Notes: generated from the letters alone by a model not told the origin. A DNA stretch of 26,499 bases from a virus (IMGVR_UViG_3300004477_000129:1-26499); one strand, 5' to 3'. Counted from the first letter of the stretch, positions 1-6,582 are shown. Translations and numbers: made by a program.

Positions 1-1897
1 GGTGACCTGGGACCGGATAAGCAAACACGGCGGTATGCGCATCGGTGTGTATCGGGGCTGCGAAGTGAAGAACCTTTAGCTTATTCGGATCGATTAGGGT
101 ATCAGAAGACCCTAAGAACTCGGCTTCGAACTCTTGACGGAACTGAAGCTCCGAAGTGTTCTTAATCGTTTCATCTTTCCACTTTTCATCGCGGCCAGGG
201 ATCTGCTGCCATTTGACATCAATTCGCGCATATGAATTGCGCTTCTCTTCGCTATCGGTCCAAATCTTGTAGAACAACTCGAAACCTTTTGGTGTCGAGG
301 TGATCATCACTTTGGACTTCTGACCAGACGAAATAGTCGGATATACGGACGTGAAGAATTCATCTTGCAGCGTGCGTTGAATGTGGGCGAACTCATCGAG
401 GTAAATCAGATTGAACGAACCACCACGGACGGCCGACGACGACGTAGCGGCCGCTAAAATGCGAGACCCATTCTCTAAGGCGATATCGCCTTTATTCCAG
501 CCCTCGACTCCCTGTTGAAGCCACTTCGGTAGATATTGATACGCCGTTTGGATACGGTGCATAATTTCGCGGGCTTGGCGATCTTTGTTCGCTAGAATGG
601 CAATATTGAACTGCTCGTTGAACACAGCATACCACAGCAACAACGCCGCAACAACTGTCGTGTTGTGAGTTGGAATTAGGGTCGTGCCGGCAAGAAACAA
701 TTTAGAAGCGTTGTCCACCTGCAAACAACGAACGGGTACCGAATCGACGGGGACGATTTTCTTGATGTATAGACGGGAATTCTTCGGGTGGCCGGCACAG
801 TGTTGTCGCTCCAGTTTCCGGACCAAACGGAAAACCGGCAGATTAGTCGTAAAGCTCACCGTCCAATAGCGGCAATCGTTTAACATACGATAACGCTTTC
901 TGCTCTTGATTCCCAAGGACGCCAATAGCGTGCGGAAATTATCGACTAATACCTCGTTTTTTTGGTAGAACTCGCACCATCCCTTAGAGCGGCTGACGGA
1001 TCCGTCTGTGTCCATCAATCCTTGAAGCAACGCCAGTCGTTGTTTGCAACTTGAAGTCAAATATTCGATAGGGATGTGCTTGTTGCCAAATACGCCTACA
1101 GCTTTTAGATTGTGTTGGCCGGCCGGCAACGTGAAATAACGGACATTACTGTTATTGACGTCTGTCCATACTTTCCCGATTTTCATATGGGCGCTGTAGG
1201 TCGGTAAATCATCTAGGTGACACGTGATGGCGGCACCATTGGTAGCGCCGTCTCCCAACCACACGCCCAACTGATACGGATCGACCTTCAAATCGTCACG
1301 ATGAGAAAAGTCAACTGCTTGAGTGAAATCGATATATGGTTTGTTGCTGTGAGTTAGAAACGGAATTAGTTCTTCAGTAGTCAGAGTGCGGTGACCGGCG
1401 ATCCAATTGGTGCTATTAACAGTCCACAAATGCTCCGCATCTGCTACCAAGCTGTCTCCATTATCAAACTCTACACGATAACACGGCCGATCGTTCATCA
1501 CTTCCGTAATGAATTGGACGCGGGTAGGCTTGCCGTCAGGGCCAAAGATGTGATCGCCCACCTTAATGTCACCGACAGTAGTAAAGCCTTTATGCGGTGT
1601 TAATATGGGGGTATCAAGCGCCAACGCCTTCCCGGCTTGCCGCGGGGTGCGCGCAATGACGAAACGCTCATTGACAAACGTGTTGACCATATTCCGTTGG
1701 TAGTCATACAGCTTGAACGGTACTAATCCGTGATCGATATTGACGATCTTGATATACTTTTCAATAAAGTAGATTGGATCGCTTGCGCATTTGTCCCATT
1801 CCAGCATTTGAGCACGGGTGAACCCGTGCTTGACCCCAGACCGCTTGAGAAGCGGATTGCCGAGGTAGGAAGTCTTTTCGTCGCCTGCTTTACTCAT
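1..1897 (-). CDS. gp17: Terminase large subunit (gp17-like) with an in-frame intein; 3' end outside the window
   Basis: This is the motor ATPase and nuclease that packages DNA into the prohead. The ATG lies at 1895-1897 and the frame is open to base 1 (632 codons seen). Residues 1-90 form the N-extein, ending in RTPRQAGK. Residues 91-412 are an intein, and the C-extein resumes with TTVVAALLLWYAVFN. Joined, the exteins give RQAGKTTVV, a close match to the T4 gp17 Walker A region. Walker B is LIYLDEF (Asp501 and Glu502 of the precursor) and the coupling motif is ITSTPKG, near residue 530. The frame leaves the window in the linker before the expected RNase H-like nuclease domain, so that domain is not visible. 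The precursor lysine is residue 90 against about 166 in T4, so the N-terminus is shorter. The start overlaps the end of gp16 by 8 bases, implying translational coupling. Identity is secure; only the nuclease half is unseen. Confidence 0.95.
   Translation of the reverse strand, partial: MSKAGDEKTSYLGNPLLKRSGVKHGFTRAQMLEWDKCASDPIYFIEKYIKIVNIDHGLVPFKLYDYQRNMVNTFVNERFVIARTPRQAGKALALDTPILTPHKGFTTVGDIKVGDHIFGPDGKPTRVQFITEVMNDRPCYRVEFDNGDSLVADAEHLWTVNSTNWIAGHRTLTTEELIPFLTHSNKPYIDFTQAVDFSHRDDLKVDPYQLGVWLGDGATNGAAITCHLDDLPTYSAHMKIGKVWTDVNNSNVRYFTLPAGQHNLKAVGVFGNKHIPIEYLTSSCKQRLALLQGLMDTDGSVSRSKGWCEFYQKNEVLVDNFRTLLASLGIKSRKRYRMLNDCRYWTVSFTTNLPVFRLVRKLERQHCAGHPKNSRLYIKKIVPVDSVPVRCLQVDNASKLFLAGTTLIPTHNTTVVAALLLWYAVFNEQFNIAILANKDRQAREIMHRIQTAYQYLPKWLQQGVEGWNKGDIALENGSRILAAATSSSAVRGGSFNLIYLDEFAHIQRTLQDEFFTSVYPTISSGQKSKVMITSTPKGFELFYKIWTDSEEKRNSYARIDVKWQQIPGRDEKWKDETIKNTSELQFRQEFEAEFLGSSDTLIDPNKLKVLHFAAPIHTDAHTAVFAYPVPGH
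662..1627 (-). mobile_element. Class 3-type intein with LAGLIDADG homing endonuclease, in the gp17 Walker A loop
   Basis: This is a 322-residue in-frame insertion between Lys90 and the following Thr-Thr of the P-loop. It begins ALALDTPILT, a standard intein block A but with Ala in place of the Cys/Ser nucleophile. Block B is VADAEHLW, with His66 and Trp68 in intein numbering. Block F is VRCLQVD (Cys301), and block G is IPTHN followed by extein Thr+1, with Thr320, His321 and Asn322. Trp, Cys and Thr at these places are the WCT signature of class 3 inteins, which use the block F Cys instead of residue 1 for the first acyl shift. Two endonuclease motifs are present: LGVWLGDG (about 120-127) and LLQGLMDTDGS (about 200-210), each with its acidic residue. 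No stop or frameshift is seen, so both splicing and homing look potentially active. A class 2 (Ala1, direct +1 attack) reading is less likely because the complete triad is there. Confidence 0.93.
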
Positions 1898-2339
1898 TCA
1901 CTTCGGCTCCGGCTCGCAAATCTCTCAACATCTTCTGCATATCTGCGGTGCTACCAAAGAACACTTGATTATTGGCACCACCTCCTTCGGGGTTCAACTC
2001 CTGTGCAGCTTTTTCCACTTTAGTGATGTCTTTGATGGTTTTGCTAAGAGTCAACAGCTCCTTGTTAGTCGCCGTGAGCTGGCTAATAAGGGTGGCCACC
2101 ACTTCATACGCTCGCGGGTGTTGGCTTTGCTTTGCGAAGTCCAGCATATCTTCCAGGGCTTGAGCGCCTTTTTCGGCGAGATCCATCAAGTTGGTTCTGG
2201 CGTACTCGTAATCATTAGTCGCATTGGAATTGCGCGTATCGTCCGCTCGTTCCGCGACCGTCGTTAAAGGAGATGCTGAAAGAACTTCAACTATTGGAGC
2301 TGGGTCAACTCCCAATCTATTCGCGATTTCATTGGCCAT
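1890..2339 (-). CDS. gp16: Terminase small subunit (gp16-like)
   Basis: A 149-residue protein in the T4 gene 16 slot, directly upstream of gp17 and overlapping its start by 8 bases. Small terminase subunits assemble as rings, recognise or hold concatemeric phage DNA and regulate the large-subunit motor. The central part, about residues 42-110, holds DYEYARTNLMDLAEKGAQAL and then a long predicted helical stretch (MLDFAKQSQHPRAYEVVATL onward). This is the pattern I know from the DNA-packaging gp16 family of T4-like phages. The N-terminus (MANEIANRLGV) and the Gly/Asn-rich stretch near residue 118 look flexible. The length is close to T4 gp16 (about 164). The assignment rests on position plus the helical core. 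The 19 bases between gp15 and this gene show no clear promoter. Confidence 0.9.
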   Translation of the reverse strand: MANEIANRLGVDPAPIVEVLSASPLTTVAERADDTRNSNATNDYEYARTNLMDLAEKGAQALEDMLDFAKQSQHPRAYEVVATLISQLTATNKELLTLSKTIKDITKVEKAAQELNPEGGGANNQVFFGSTADMQKMLRDLRAGAEVNE

Positions 2340-2358
2340 AATCGATTCTCTTATTTCT

Positions 2359-3168
2359 TCACTGGGTCGTTGTGTTGATTATATAGCCGAAGTCTGAATT
2401 GGCGCTAATTTGTGCGGCTGGAATGCTTAGGGAGGCGTTCGCTGTTGGTTGACCGTTTGCCGTCAGGCCTGGGAGAACTTCCGTCGTGGAAACTGCCGAG
2501 TTTCCAGGAACAGTGGCGTTCGCAAAGAAATTGGTATTGGCATCCAAGATAATCGCAGAAGTATGAATCGGTCCGTAGAAGAATGCCTTCATCTCAAAGT
2601 TCAGCGTCCAGATGATAGCTCGCTTGGTGTTGAAATCCACATCGTAATTGTCTTCGATGTTTACGGAACTCAGGATCACTGGAATGTCCTTCTTTTCCAA
2701 CATTTCAGGAATCAAAGTGACGTCCGAGATCGTCCAGTCTGGTGTGAAGTACGGCAGAATCTGCTCGATAATTTGAGCGCCATCTTCGGCGTTGCGAACA
2801 AGGATCGAAAGCTGGAAGCCAATGTTATACGGGACTGGGGCGTATTGCGACTTTTGAGATTTGGAAGAATTCGGGAGCGGCTGAACGCTCTTGTTCATTG
2901 TGTTCATCTTACGAGATGCATCATATGTGAACGATGTGATCACAAACGACATTCTCGGAAGAACCTGATCGATGGTGCGCTGGAAGTCGGGATCCGTAGT
3001 AATACGAACCAGATACCGTTCCTTCGGTCCATAAGAAACAGGGACTTTGAGTGTTTGCAGCGGCTGATCGTTCTCATCAAAACGCTGGATGCTGATTCGG
3101 GAGAACATGCTCCCGAACAGCGACACGTATTTCTTCATCAAGCGATTATAGAAGATTTGATCAAACAT
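2359..3168 (-). CDS. gp15: Tail terminator / sheath stabiliser (gp15-like)
   Basis: A 269-residue protein matching T4 gp15, which caps the finished tail tube and sheath and forms the surface that joins the neck. It opens with MFDQIFYNRLMKKYVSLFGS, followed by SIQRFDENDQ and KVPVSYGPKERYLVRI. These are the recognisable N-terminal features of the family: a short amphipathic helix, then IxIQR, then PxSYxPK. A later segment around residues 100-130 (APVPYNIGFQLSILVRNAED) is also typical. The C-terminal 60 or so residues are rich in Asn, Ala, Ser and Thr and look like an extension beyond the folded core. The ATG lies 3 bases after the gp14 stop codon. The gene lies between gp14 and gp16, as in T4, which supports the call independently of the sequence. 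Confidence 0.92.
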   Translation of the reverse strand: MFDQIFYNRLMKKYVSLFGSMFSRISIQRFDENDQPLQTLKVPVSYGPKERYLVRITTDPDFQRTIDQVLPRMSFVITSFTYDASRKMNTMNKSVQPLPNSSKSQKSQYAPVPYNIGFQLSILVRNAEDGAQIIEQILPYFTPDWTISDVTLIPEMLEKKDIPVILSSVNIEDNYDVDFNTKRAIIWTLNFEMKAFFYGPIHTSAIILDANTNFFANATVPGNSAVSTTEVLPGLTANGQPTANASLSIPAAQISANSDFGYIINTTTQ

Positions 3169-3171
3169 GCG

Positions 3172-3900
3172 TTAATACTTCAGGTTCTCGTTGAAGGGAT
3201 CAGATTCTTTAAAGTCCGTGTATTGAGTCACAGCCTTATCAAACAGGTTATTCTGGATCTCAAACGGCTCGATCGCATCCAAGTCAAACTCCGCGAATAC
3301 GATCCTATCGCCTTCGGTGGTCACAATCGTGGAGCCATCGGATGCTAGGATTAACCACTGAGACGTGTCGGTGCTATGTTCAATAAAGACCGCATCGATC
3401 TCAGCCACCCCGGTAGCGAAGAGCTCGTTTGAATATTCGAATTTCTCTAGCGTCAGCTCATAGAACTGCAAAGCTCCGCGCTGGTAGAAAGACGATTCGT
3501 GTTCTACGAACGTGATTTCCATCAATTCGTGGGTCATCGGGAACCAAATCAAATCCCCTTCCCGAGGCCGGGCCGAGTTGATAACGCTCCCGATTACTTC
3601 CGAAAACCGAGTACGGGAAACGCAAACAGACAATTGGTCATTCTGCGACAAGCCGAACTTCGTCATAATATCACCGGCGCCACCGAAATTATCAAACTTC
3701 TTGATATACATTTCGAGGACAAACGTGGTAGTAAATTCAGATGCGGCATCTTCAGTGAACGTCTGACTTAGACCACGATGCGTTCGGGGCAAATAGGTGA
3801 AGTCATAGCCAAACGTCTGAATCAGCTCTGTGGTTAAGGCTGCGATCAGATCCTGTTCGGGCGTATACGCAAAATTATTGATCCACGGATTCGTTGCCAT
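3172..3900 (-). CDS. gp14: Neck protein (gp14-like)
   Basis: This 242-residue protein is a homologue of T4 gp14, which with gp13 forms the neck that closes the DNA-filled head and receives the tail. Visible family features are TFGYDFTYLPRTHRGL (about residues 30-45), VLEMYIKKFDNFGGAGDIMT followed by KFGLSQ (about 61-86), and SRTRF (about 95). I chose the ATG at 3898-3900 (MATNPWINNF) rather than the TTG at 3901-3903, because the TTG adds only one residue and the ATG has a GGGG ribosome-binding match about 6 bases upstream. The start follows the gp13 stop by only 3 bases. The C-terminal half (NNLFDKAVTQY near residue 220) is acidic. The gene order gp13-gp14-gp15 is that of T4. Confidence 0.93.
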   Translation of the reverse strand: MATNPWINNFAYTPEQDLIAALTTELIQTFGYDFTYLPRTHRGLSQTFTEDAASEFTTTFVLEMYIKKFDNFGGAGDIMTKFGLSQNDQLSVCVSRTRFSEVIGSVINSARPREGDLIWFPMTHELMEITFVEHESSFYQRGALQFYELTLEKFEYSNELFATGVAEIDAVFIEHSTDTSQWLILASDGSTIVTTEGDRIVFAEFDLDAIEPFEIQNNLFDKAVTQYTDFKESDPFNENLKY

Positions 3901-3903
3901 CAA

Positions 3904-4644
3904 TTACCCCATAAAGTCGATTGGAGGCAGCGAGTATTCGTTCTTCATCAGGTCTTCCAGTCGACGCAATTCTGCAGTAGCATCGTTATACATTTCTTTG
4001 CCGCTGAATTGAACGCCGCCGGGCATCGTGACTCCAACGAATTTGCTGAGATTTGTACCTTGCTGCTGCTTGACTAGCTGCTCGGCATACTGCAGCAACC
4101 AACGATCGGACCAGACGCGGGTGTACATATCAACATCGACGATTTGGAAGCACTCGACTACGAGGTAAGACCCCGTGACGATCAGATCCCAGTTGCAATC
4201 TAAATGAAGCTGATTGGTTTTACGATTGTATCGAATCGGGACTTGGCCGACGAGAATCTCTTCCATGAATTGAATGTTCTGCATTGATTGGTAATACGGC
4301 ACCATCGAAACAGATGTCAAGTCGTAGAGGTCATTCAACGCGATTTGGTACCGGATATTGAACATATTATTCGTCGATAGAGCATCGCCGGGCGGGAACA
4401 CATGAATGGCGCCGATAACGTTGTCTGGCAGCGTGATATAACGGTTTGCCACGTCCGCATCTTGGACTTGGTATTTGTAGTAGGCGCGTTCCGTTCCATC
4501 GAAGTGCCAGTCGAAGAAATACTGCACGGCCAGATTGATGCAATCGTCGATTTGATCATCGGTCGCGTTGATTTGCAACACGGGGTAACCATTGCGGCGA
4601 AGAATGTAATCTTTGAATTCGGCGCGGGATGTCGGCAAAGCCAT
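3904..4644 (-). CDS. gp13: Neck protein (gp13-like)
   Basis: A 246-residue protein equivalent to T4 gp13, the head-completion protein that binds the portal side of the neck. The opening MALPTSRAEFKDYILRRNGY and then DDQIDDCINLAVQYFFDWHF with a following DGTER are typical of gp13 in T4-like cyanophages and their relatives. Further family-type features are LPDNVIGAIHVF (about 75-86), NIRYQIALNDLYDL (about 98-111) and the conserved C-terminal part around WSDRWLLQYAEQLVKQQQGTN. The protein ends in an acidic helix, LRRLEDLMKNEYSLPPIDFMG. The ATG lies 5 bases after the stop of the preceding small membrane protein. There is no truncation or frameshift. Confidence 0.93.
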   Translation of the reverse strand: MALPTSRAEFKDYILRRNGYPVLQINATDDQIDDCINLAVQYFFDWHFDGTERAYYKYQVQDADVANRYITLPDNVIGAIHVFPPGDALSTNNMFNIRYQIALNDLYDLTSVSMVPYYQSMQNIQFMEEILVGQVPIRYNRKTNQLHLDCNWDLIVTGSYLVVECFQIVDVDMYTRVWSDRWLLQYAEQLVKQQQGTNLSKFVGVTMPGGVQFSGKEMYNDATAELRRLEDLMKNEYSLPPIDFMG

Positions 4645-4649
4645 GAGAT

Positions 4650-5021
4650 TTAGCCCTTCTTCGCTAATTTAGCCAGGCATCGGGCTTTCACACCACAATA
4701 GAACATACGGCGAACAGAAAGGTTCCGGAAAATGATAAGGCCGACGAGGACTTCGAACGTTTTCCAAAGCACGTCGTGGCCAACAGACGCGTATTGTAGT
4801 GATCCTTCGGAAACCCAGTCGATTTTGAGGCCGATGTAGAACAGGCAGGCAATAATGGCGAGAATAGTGTCAACGATTTCGCGACGGAAGTGTCGGCGAT
4901 GCCAAATTGCTGGCAGAACGAAAACGCCTTCTAAAAACACAGAGGCGTAAACGAATACTGCCATTAACGATCCAGCCCAACTAATATATGCGTTAGTGCT
5001 CATGTGCAACAGATCGCCCAT
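4650..5021 (-). CDS. Small membrane protein with three predicted membrane segments (possible holin)
   Basis: I do not recognise a named family. The 123-residue product has three hydrophobic stretches at about residues 14-37 (WAGSLMAVFVYASVFLEGVF), 48-67 (EIVDTILAIIACLFYIGLKI) and 84-101 (VLWKTFEVLVGLIIFRNL). Basic residues flank them (RRHFRR at about 42-47, KAR and KLAKK at the C-terminus). The size and segment number fit many phage holins, but no endolysin gene is visible in this window, so a lysis role is only an inference. The start has a GGGGG ribosome-binding match about 6 bases upstream. An internal ATG at residue 7 (MSTNAYIS) could give a second, slightly shorter product, as in some dual-start holins, but I see no strong separate binding site for it. 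The gene sits between a coiled-coil membrane protein and gp13. Confidence 0.6.
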   Translation of the reverse strand: MGDLLHMSTNAYISWAGSLMAVFVYASVFLEGVFVLPAIWHRRHFRREIVDTILAIIACLFYIGLKIDWVSEGSLQYASVGHDVLWKTFEVLVGLIIFRNLSVRRMFYCGVKARCLAKLAKKG

Positions 5022-5022
5022 T

Positions 5023-5538
5023 TTATTCCCCCGTCACATTCGGAATAACATTCTTCCATTCCAAATCATCGGGCAATCCAAGCTTTCGGCGAAATTCTTG
5101 ATTCTCGGTCTGCAAGCGACTGTATGCTGTTTGGATTTTTGATAGAAGAATTCGCGTCTCTGCTCTAGTATCTCTCAATTCATCGACGATGGCGCGGAGT
5201 TCGGTGACTTCTTTTTCGAGCTTATTGGCCCGATCTTTTTCGCTAGCGACTTCTGCTTCCAATTTAGCAGCCTTCAAAACTGCATCATTGCGATCCTTCG
5301 CAAAAACGTCCAAACGAGCTTCGAGTTCCTTAACTCTCTCCATTAGTCCATCTGTCCAATCATCCGCGCGCTCAGCCCGTGTGTCAGTTCGATTATCCTG
5401 CTTTAGTCTACGGTAAAAGCCGTAGGCAGCCATCAAAAGAACGCCACCGACGCCGCCAGCCCCAAATGCTGAACCTGTTCCGCCAGAAGACCCACCGGAT
5501 GACACGGCTTCCGCGGCCGTAGAAGCTAATTCGAGCAT
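5023..5538 (-). CDS. Membrane-anchored coiled-coil protein of unknown function
   Basis: The 171-residue product is modular. Residues 1-27 are Ala/Ser/Gly-rich and residues about 28-42 (GVGGVLLMAAYGFY) could span the membrane once. RRLK follows immediately, and a long heptad-type coiled coil runs from about 65 to 155 (ELEARLDVFAKDRNDA, KLEKEVTELRAIVDEL). The C-terminal end is ENQEFRRKLGLPDDLEWKNV. The positive charges after the hydrophobic segment predict that the coiled coil lies in the cytoplasm, the opposite of a lambda Rz-type inner spanin, so I do not call it a spanin. It might be an anchor partner of the neighbouring membrane protein, or a virion whisker-like protein, since its map position is close to that of T4 wac. 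Ribosome binding is good (AAGGTGG 5 bases before the ATG), and the start abuts the preceding stop. Confidence 0.6.
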   Translation of the reverse strand: MLELASTAAEAVSSGGSSGGTGSAFGAGGVGGVLLMAAYGFYRRLKQDNRTDTRAERADDWTDGLMERVKELEARLDVFAKDRNDAVLKAAKLEAEVASEKDRANKLEKEVTELRAIVDELRDTRAETRILLSKIQTAYSRLQTENQEFRRKLGLPDDLEWKNVIPNVTGE

Positions 5539-5733
5539 TTATGCCACCTTACCTAAAACTGAATCCATTTTATTTAGCATGTTTTTAATCGCCACAACTA
5601 ATTCTCTGGCCTGTTCCTCTTCGCGGAACATATGCTCGACTAAAGACTGCTCTAGCTCTGTAACTCTTTGGGTGTTGGAAGCGAGAGTTTCTTCCAATTT
5701 TCTAATTCGATCGTCTAAATCGGGCAGCGACAT
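5539..5733 (-). CDS. Small coiled-coil protein of unknown function
   Basis: A 64-residue acidic protein that is almost entirely one predicted helix with heptad spacing (DLDDRIRKLEETLASNTQRV, ELEQSLVEHM, VVAIKNMLNKMDSVL). It has no membrane segment and no cysteines. Its layout resembles the soluble part of small phage helical proteins such as XhlA or SlyX-like proteins, but I see no diagnostic motif and give no function. It is the first gene after the only exact T4-type late promoter match in the window, 36 bases downstream of it, and has an AAGGG ribosome-binding site about 8 bases before the ATG. Its stop is directly joined to the start of the next gene (TAA then ATG), so the two are probably translated together. 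Confidence 0.6.
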   Translation of the reverse strand: MSLPDLDDRIRKLEETLASNTQRVTELEQSLVEHMFREEEQARELVVAIKNMLNKMDSVLGKVA

Positions 5734-5817
5734 TTTTTGACCCTTGTGGAAAGTGGGCTGGTTAACAAGTATTTATAGATTGCAGCCGCGCACTTACCAG
5801 TTGGTAGATATCGCGTT
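5734..5817. other. Intergenic region carrying a late promoter
   Basis: At 84 bases, this is the longest gap between genes in the window. It contains the exact TATAAATA element on the minus strand at 5770-5777 and a ribosome-binding site for the next gene. A hairpin covering the upstream stop lies at its right edge. No further ORF or RNA gene is seen in it. Confidence 0.6.
5770..5777 (-). promoter_or_regulatory. T4-type late promoter element TATAAATA
   Basis: The minus strand reads TATAAATA exactly, the -10 consensus of T4 late promoters used by the gp55/gp33/gp45-modified host polymerase. It is followed by 36 bases to the ATG of the small coiled-coil gene. It lies in the largest gap of the window, directly after the hairpin at 5821-5845. 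It probably starts the transcript for the small cassette and gp13-gp17. The late sigma and coactivator genes are not in this window, so use of this system is inferred. Confidence 0.65.
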
Positions 5818-6057
5818 TTAGAGGCCGTCTGCTATGACGGCCCTCGACCCAACATTATTCTCGATCGCCTTATCGCAATGACCTTTCTGGAACAAGTCTA
5901 AGAACCGGCACAAAACGCAGCCCCATACGCGCTTATTGGCTTTCGCCTTCGCTGCGCGGGAGCTGATTGTTTCTTGAGGATCCCCGAACGTTAAAGTGTT
6001 GCCGACTTCATCCAAGACAATCAGCAAATTCCATCCATATCGTTTGAAGTCTAGCAT
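5818..6057 (-). CDS. Small conserved phage protein with CxxC...HC cysteines
   Basis: A 79-residue protein. I recognise the general type from many tailed phages (a WNLL...LD opening, then GDPQETISSR, a basic stretch, and CVLCRFLDLF...GHCDKAIE) but know no function for it. The cysteines at about residues 47, 50 and 61, plus the His at 60, form CxxC-x9-HC, which could bind a metal or be structural. The middle (SSRAAKAKANKRVWG) is basic. In other phages such genes often lie near tail-fibre or lysis genes, and here it sits between the DUF4376-like protein and the membrane-protein cassette. The ATG follows the preceding stop by 1 base. The stop is covered by the hairpin at 5821-5845. Confidence 0.6.
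   Translation of the reverse strand: MLDFKRYGWNLLIVLDEVGNTLTFGDPQETISSRAAKAKANKRVWGCVLCRFLDLFQKGHCDKAIENNVGSRAVIADGL
5821..5845 (-). terminator. Hairpin overlapping the stop of the preceding gene, possible terminator
   Basis: On the minus strand GAGGGCCGTC and GACGGCCTC form a stem of about 9 pairs with one bulged G and a 6-base loop. The last arm ends next to the TAA stop at 5818-5820. There is no T-run after it (TAAAACGCG), so intrinsic termination would be weak. It may instead act as a processing or stabilising structure. It coincides with the boundary between the host-recognition genes and the next late promoter. Confidence 0.4.
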
Positions 6058-6058
6058 T

Positions 6059-6580
6059 TTATACCGGCCACCCTGTAGTAATGTCGATGGCGGTCAGGCC
6101 GACCACATCTCCTGTGGCGACGGCATTCACTCGATTTTTCAATGTCCACGAAGTATTCATAATGGACGACCCTTTTGAAGCCATCGCAATCATCAACGCT
6201 AGTGCAGTGGATGCTGGCATTTCAATGTCAATGTTGGCTTCGGTCCGCACTTTAACCATTACCGAACCGTTGCCAGATGAAATGAGCGCCTGAGCAATCG
6301 ATTGCAGGATTAGCCAATTAATCTGATCGCCGACTCCTCTATTTTGCAGAATCTGAGTTCCAACGCCAAACGCGGATGCGTCGAAAGAGAATCCAGCAGC
6401 GATCTTTTCGTCCCGAAGAGATTCGATGGCCGCAATTTTAGCGGCCGCCTGAACATCAAAAGGAATTGACCAAGTTGCTCCGTTCCACACACTAGCTGGA
6501 TCTGGGCGTTCGGGGACAGCAATGTCCCCGAACTCCATATCTCCTTGGCAATAGATGCCGTCTCTTAGAAAAAACGCCAT
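6059..6580 (-). CDS. DUF4376-like protein, probable tail-fibre accessory or assembly protein
   Basis: The 173-residue product starts MAFFLRDGIYCQGDMEFG and continues with VPERPDPASVWNGATW. After that comes a helical segment, AAAKIAAIESLRDEKIAAGF with SFDASAF following. That Pro-rich, WxGxxW, then RDxKIAAGF pattern is what I associate with DUF4376-type proteins found next to phage tail fibres. The C-terminal half is helical with Ala/Met-rich segments (MPASTALALMIAMASKG). I chose the ATG at 6578-6580. A TTG 13 codons upstream would overlap the preceding gene by 37 bases and adds nothing recognisable. The start lies 2 bases after the stop of the large propeller protein, which suggests the two are made together. 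A fibre-assembly role is inferred from position and family. Confidence 0.65.
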   Translation of the reverse strand: MAFFLRDGIYCQGDMEFGDIAVPERPDPASVWNGATWSIPFDVQAAAKIAAIESLRDEKIAAGFSFDASAFGVGTQILQNRGVGDQINWLILQSIAQALISSGNGSVMVKVRTEANIDIEMPASTALALMIAMASKGSSIMNTSWTLKNRVNAVATGDVVGLTAIDITTGWPV

Positions 6581-6582
6581 GA

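Noticed and set aside
662-1627. Group I intron or inserted homing endonuclease gene instead of an intein
   Set aside because: The insertion is in frame from start to end with no stop, and the intein splice blocks sit precisely at both edges.
2449-3348. Long plus-strand ORF of 299 codons
   Set aside because: It lies across gp15 and gp14 on the other strand, which are clear homologues; it has no recognisable domain.
3901-3903. TTG as start of gp14
   Set aside because: The ATG directly after it (3898-3900) gives the same protein minus one residue and is the normal choice.
5023-5538. Call as an Rz-type inner spanin
   Set aside because: The charges predict the reverse membrane orientation and no outer-spanin lipoprotein gene is seen nearby.
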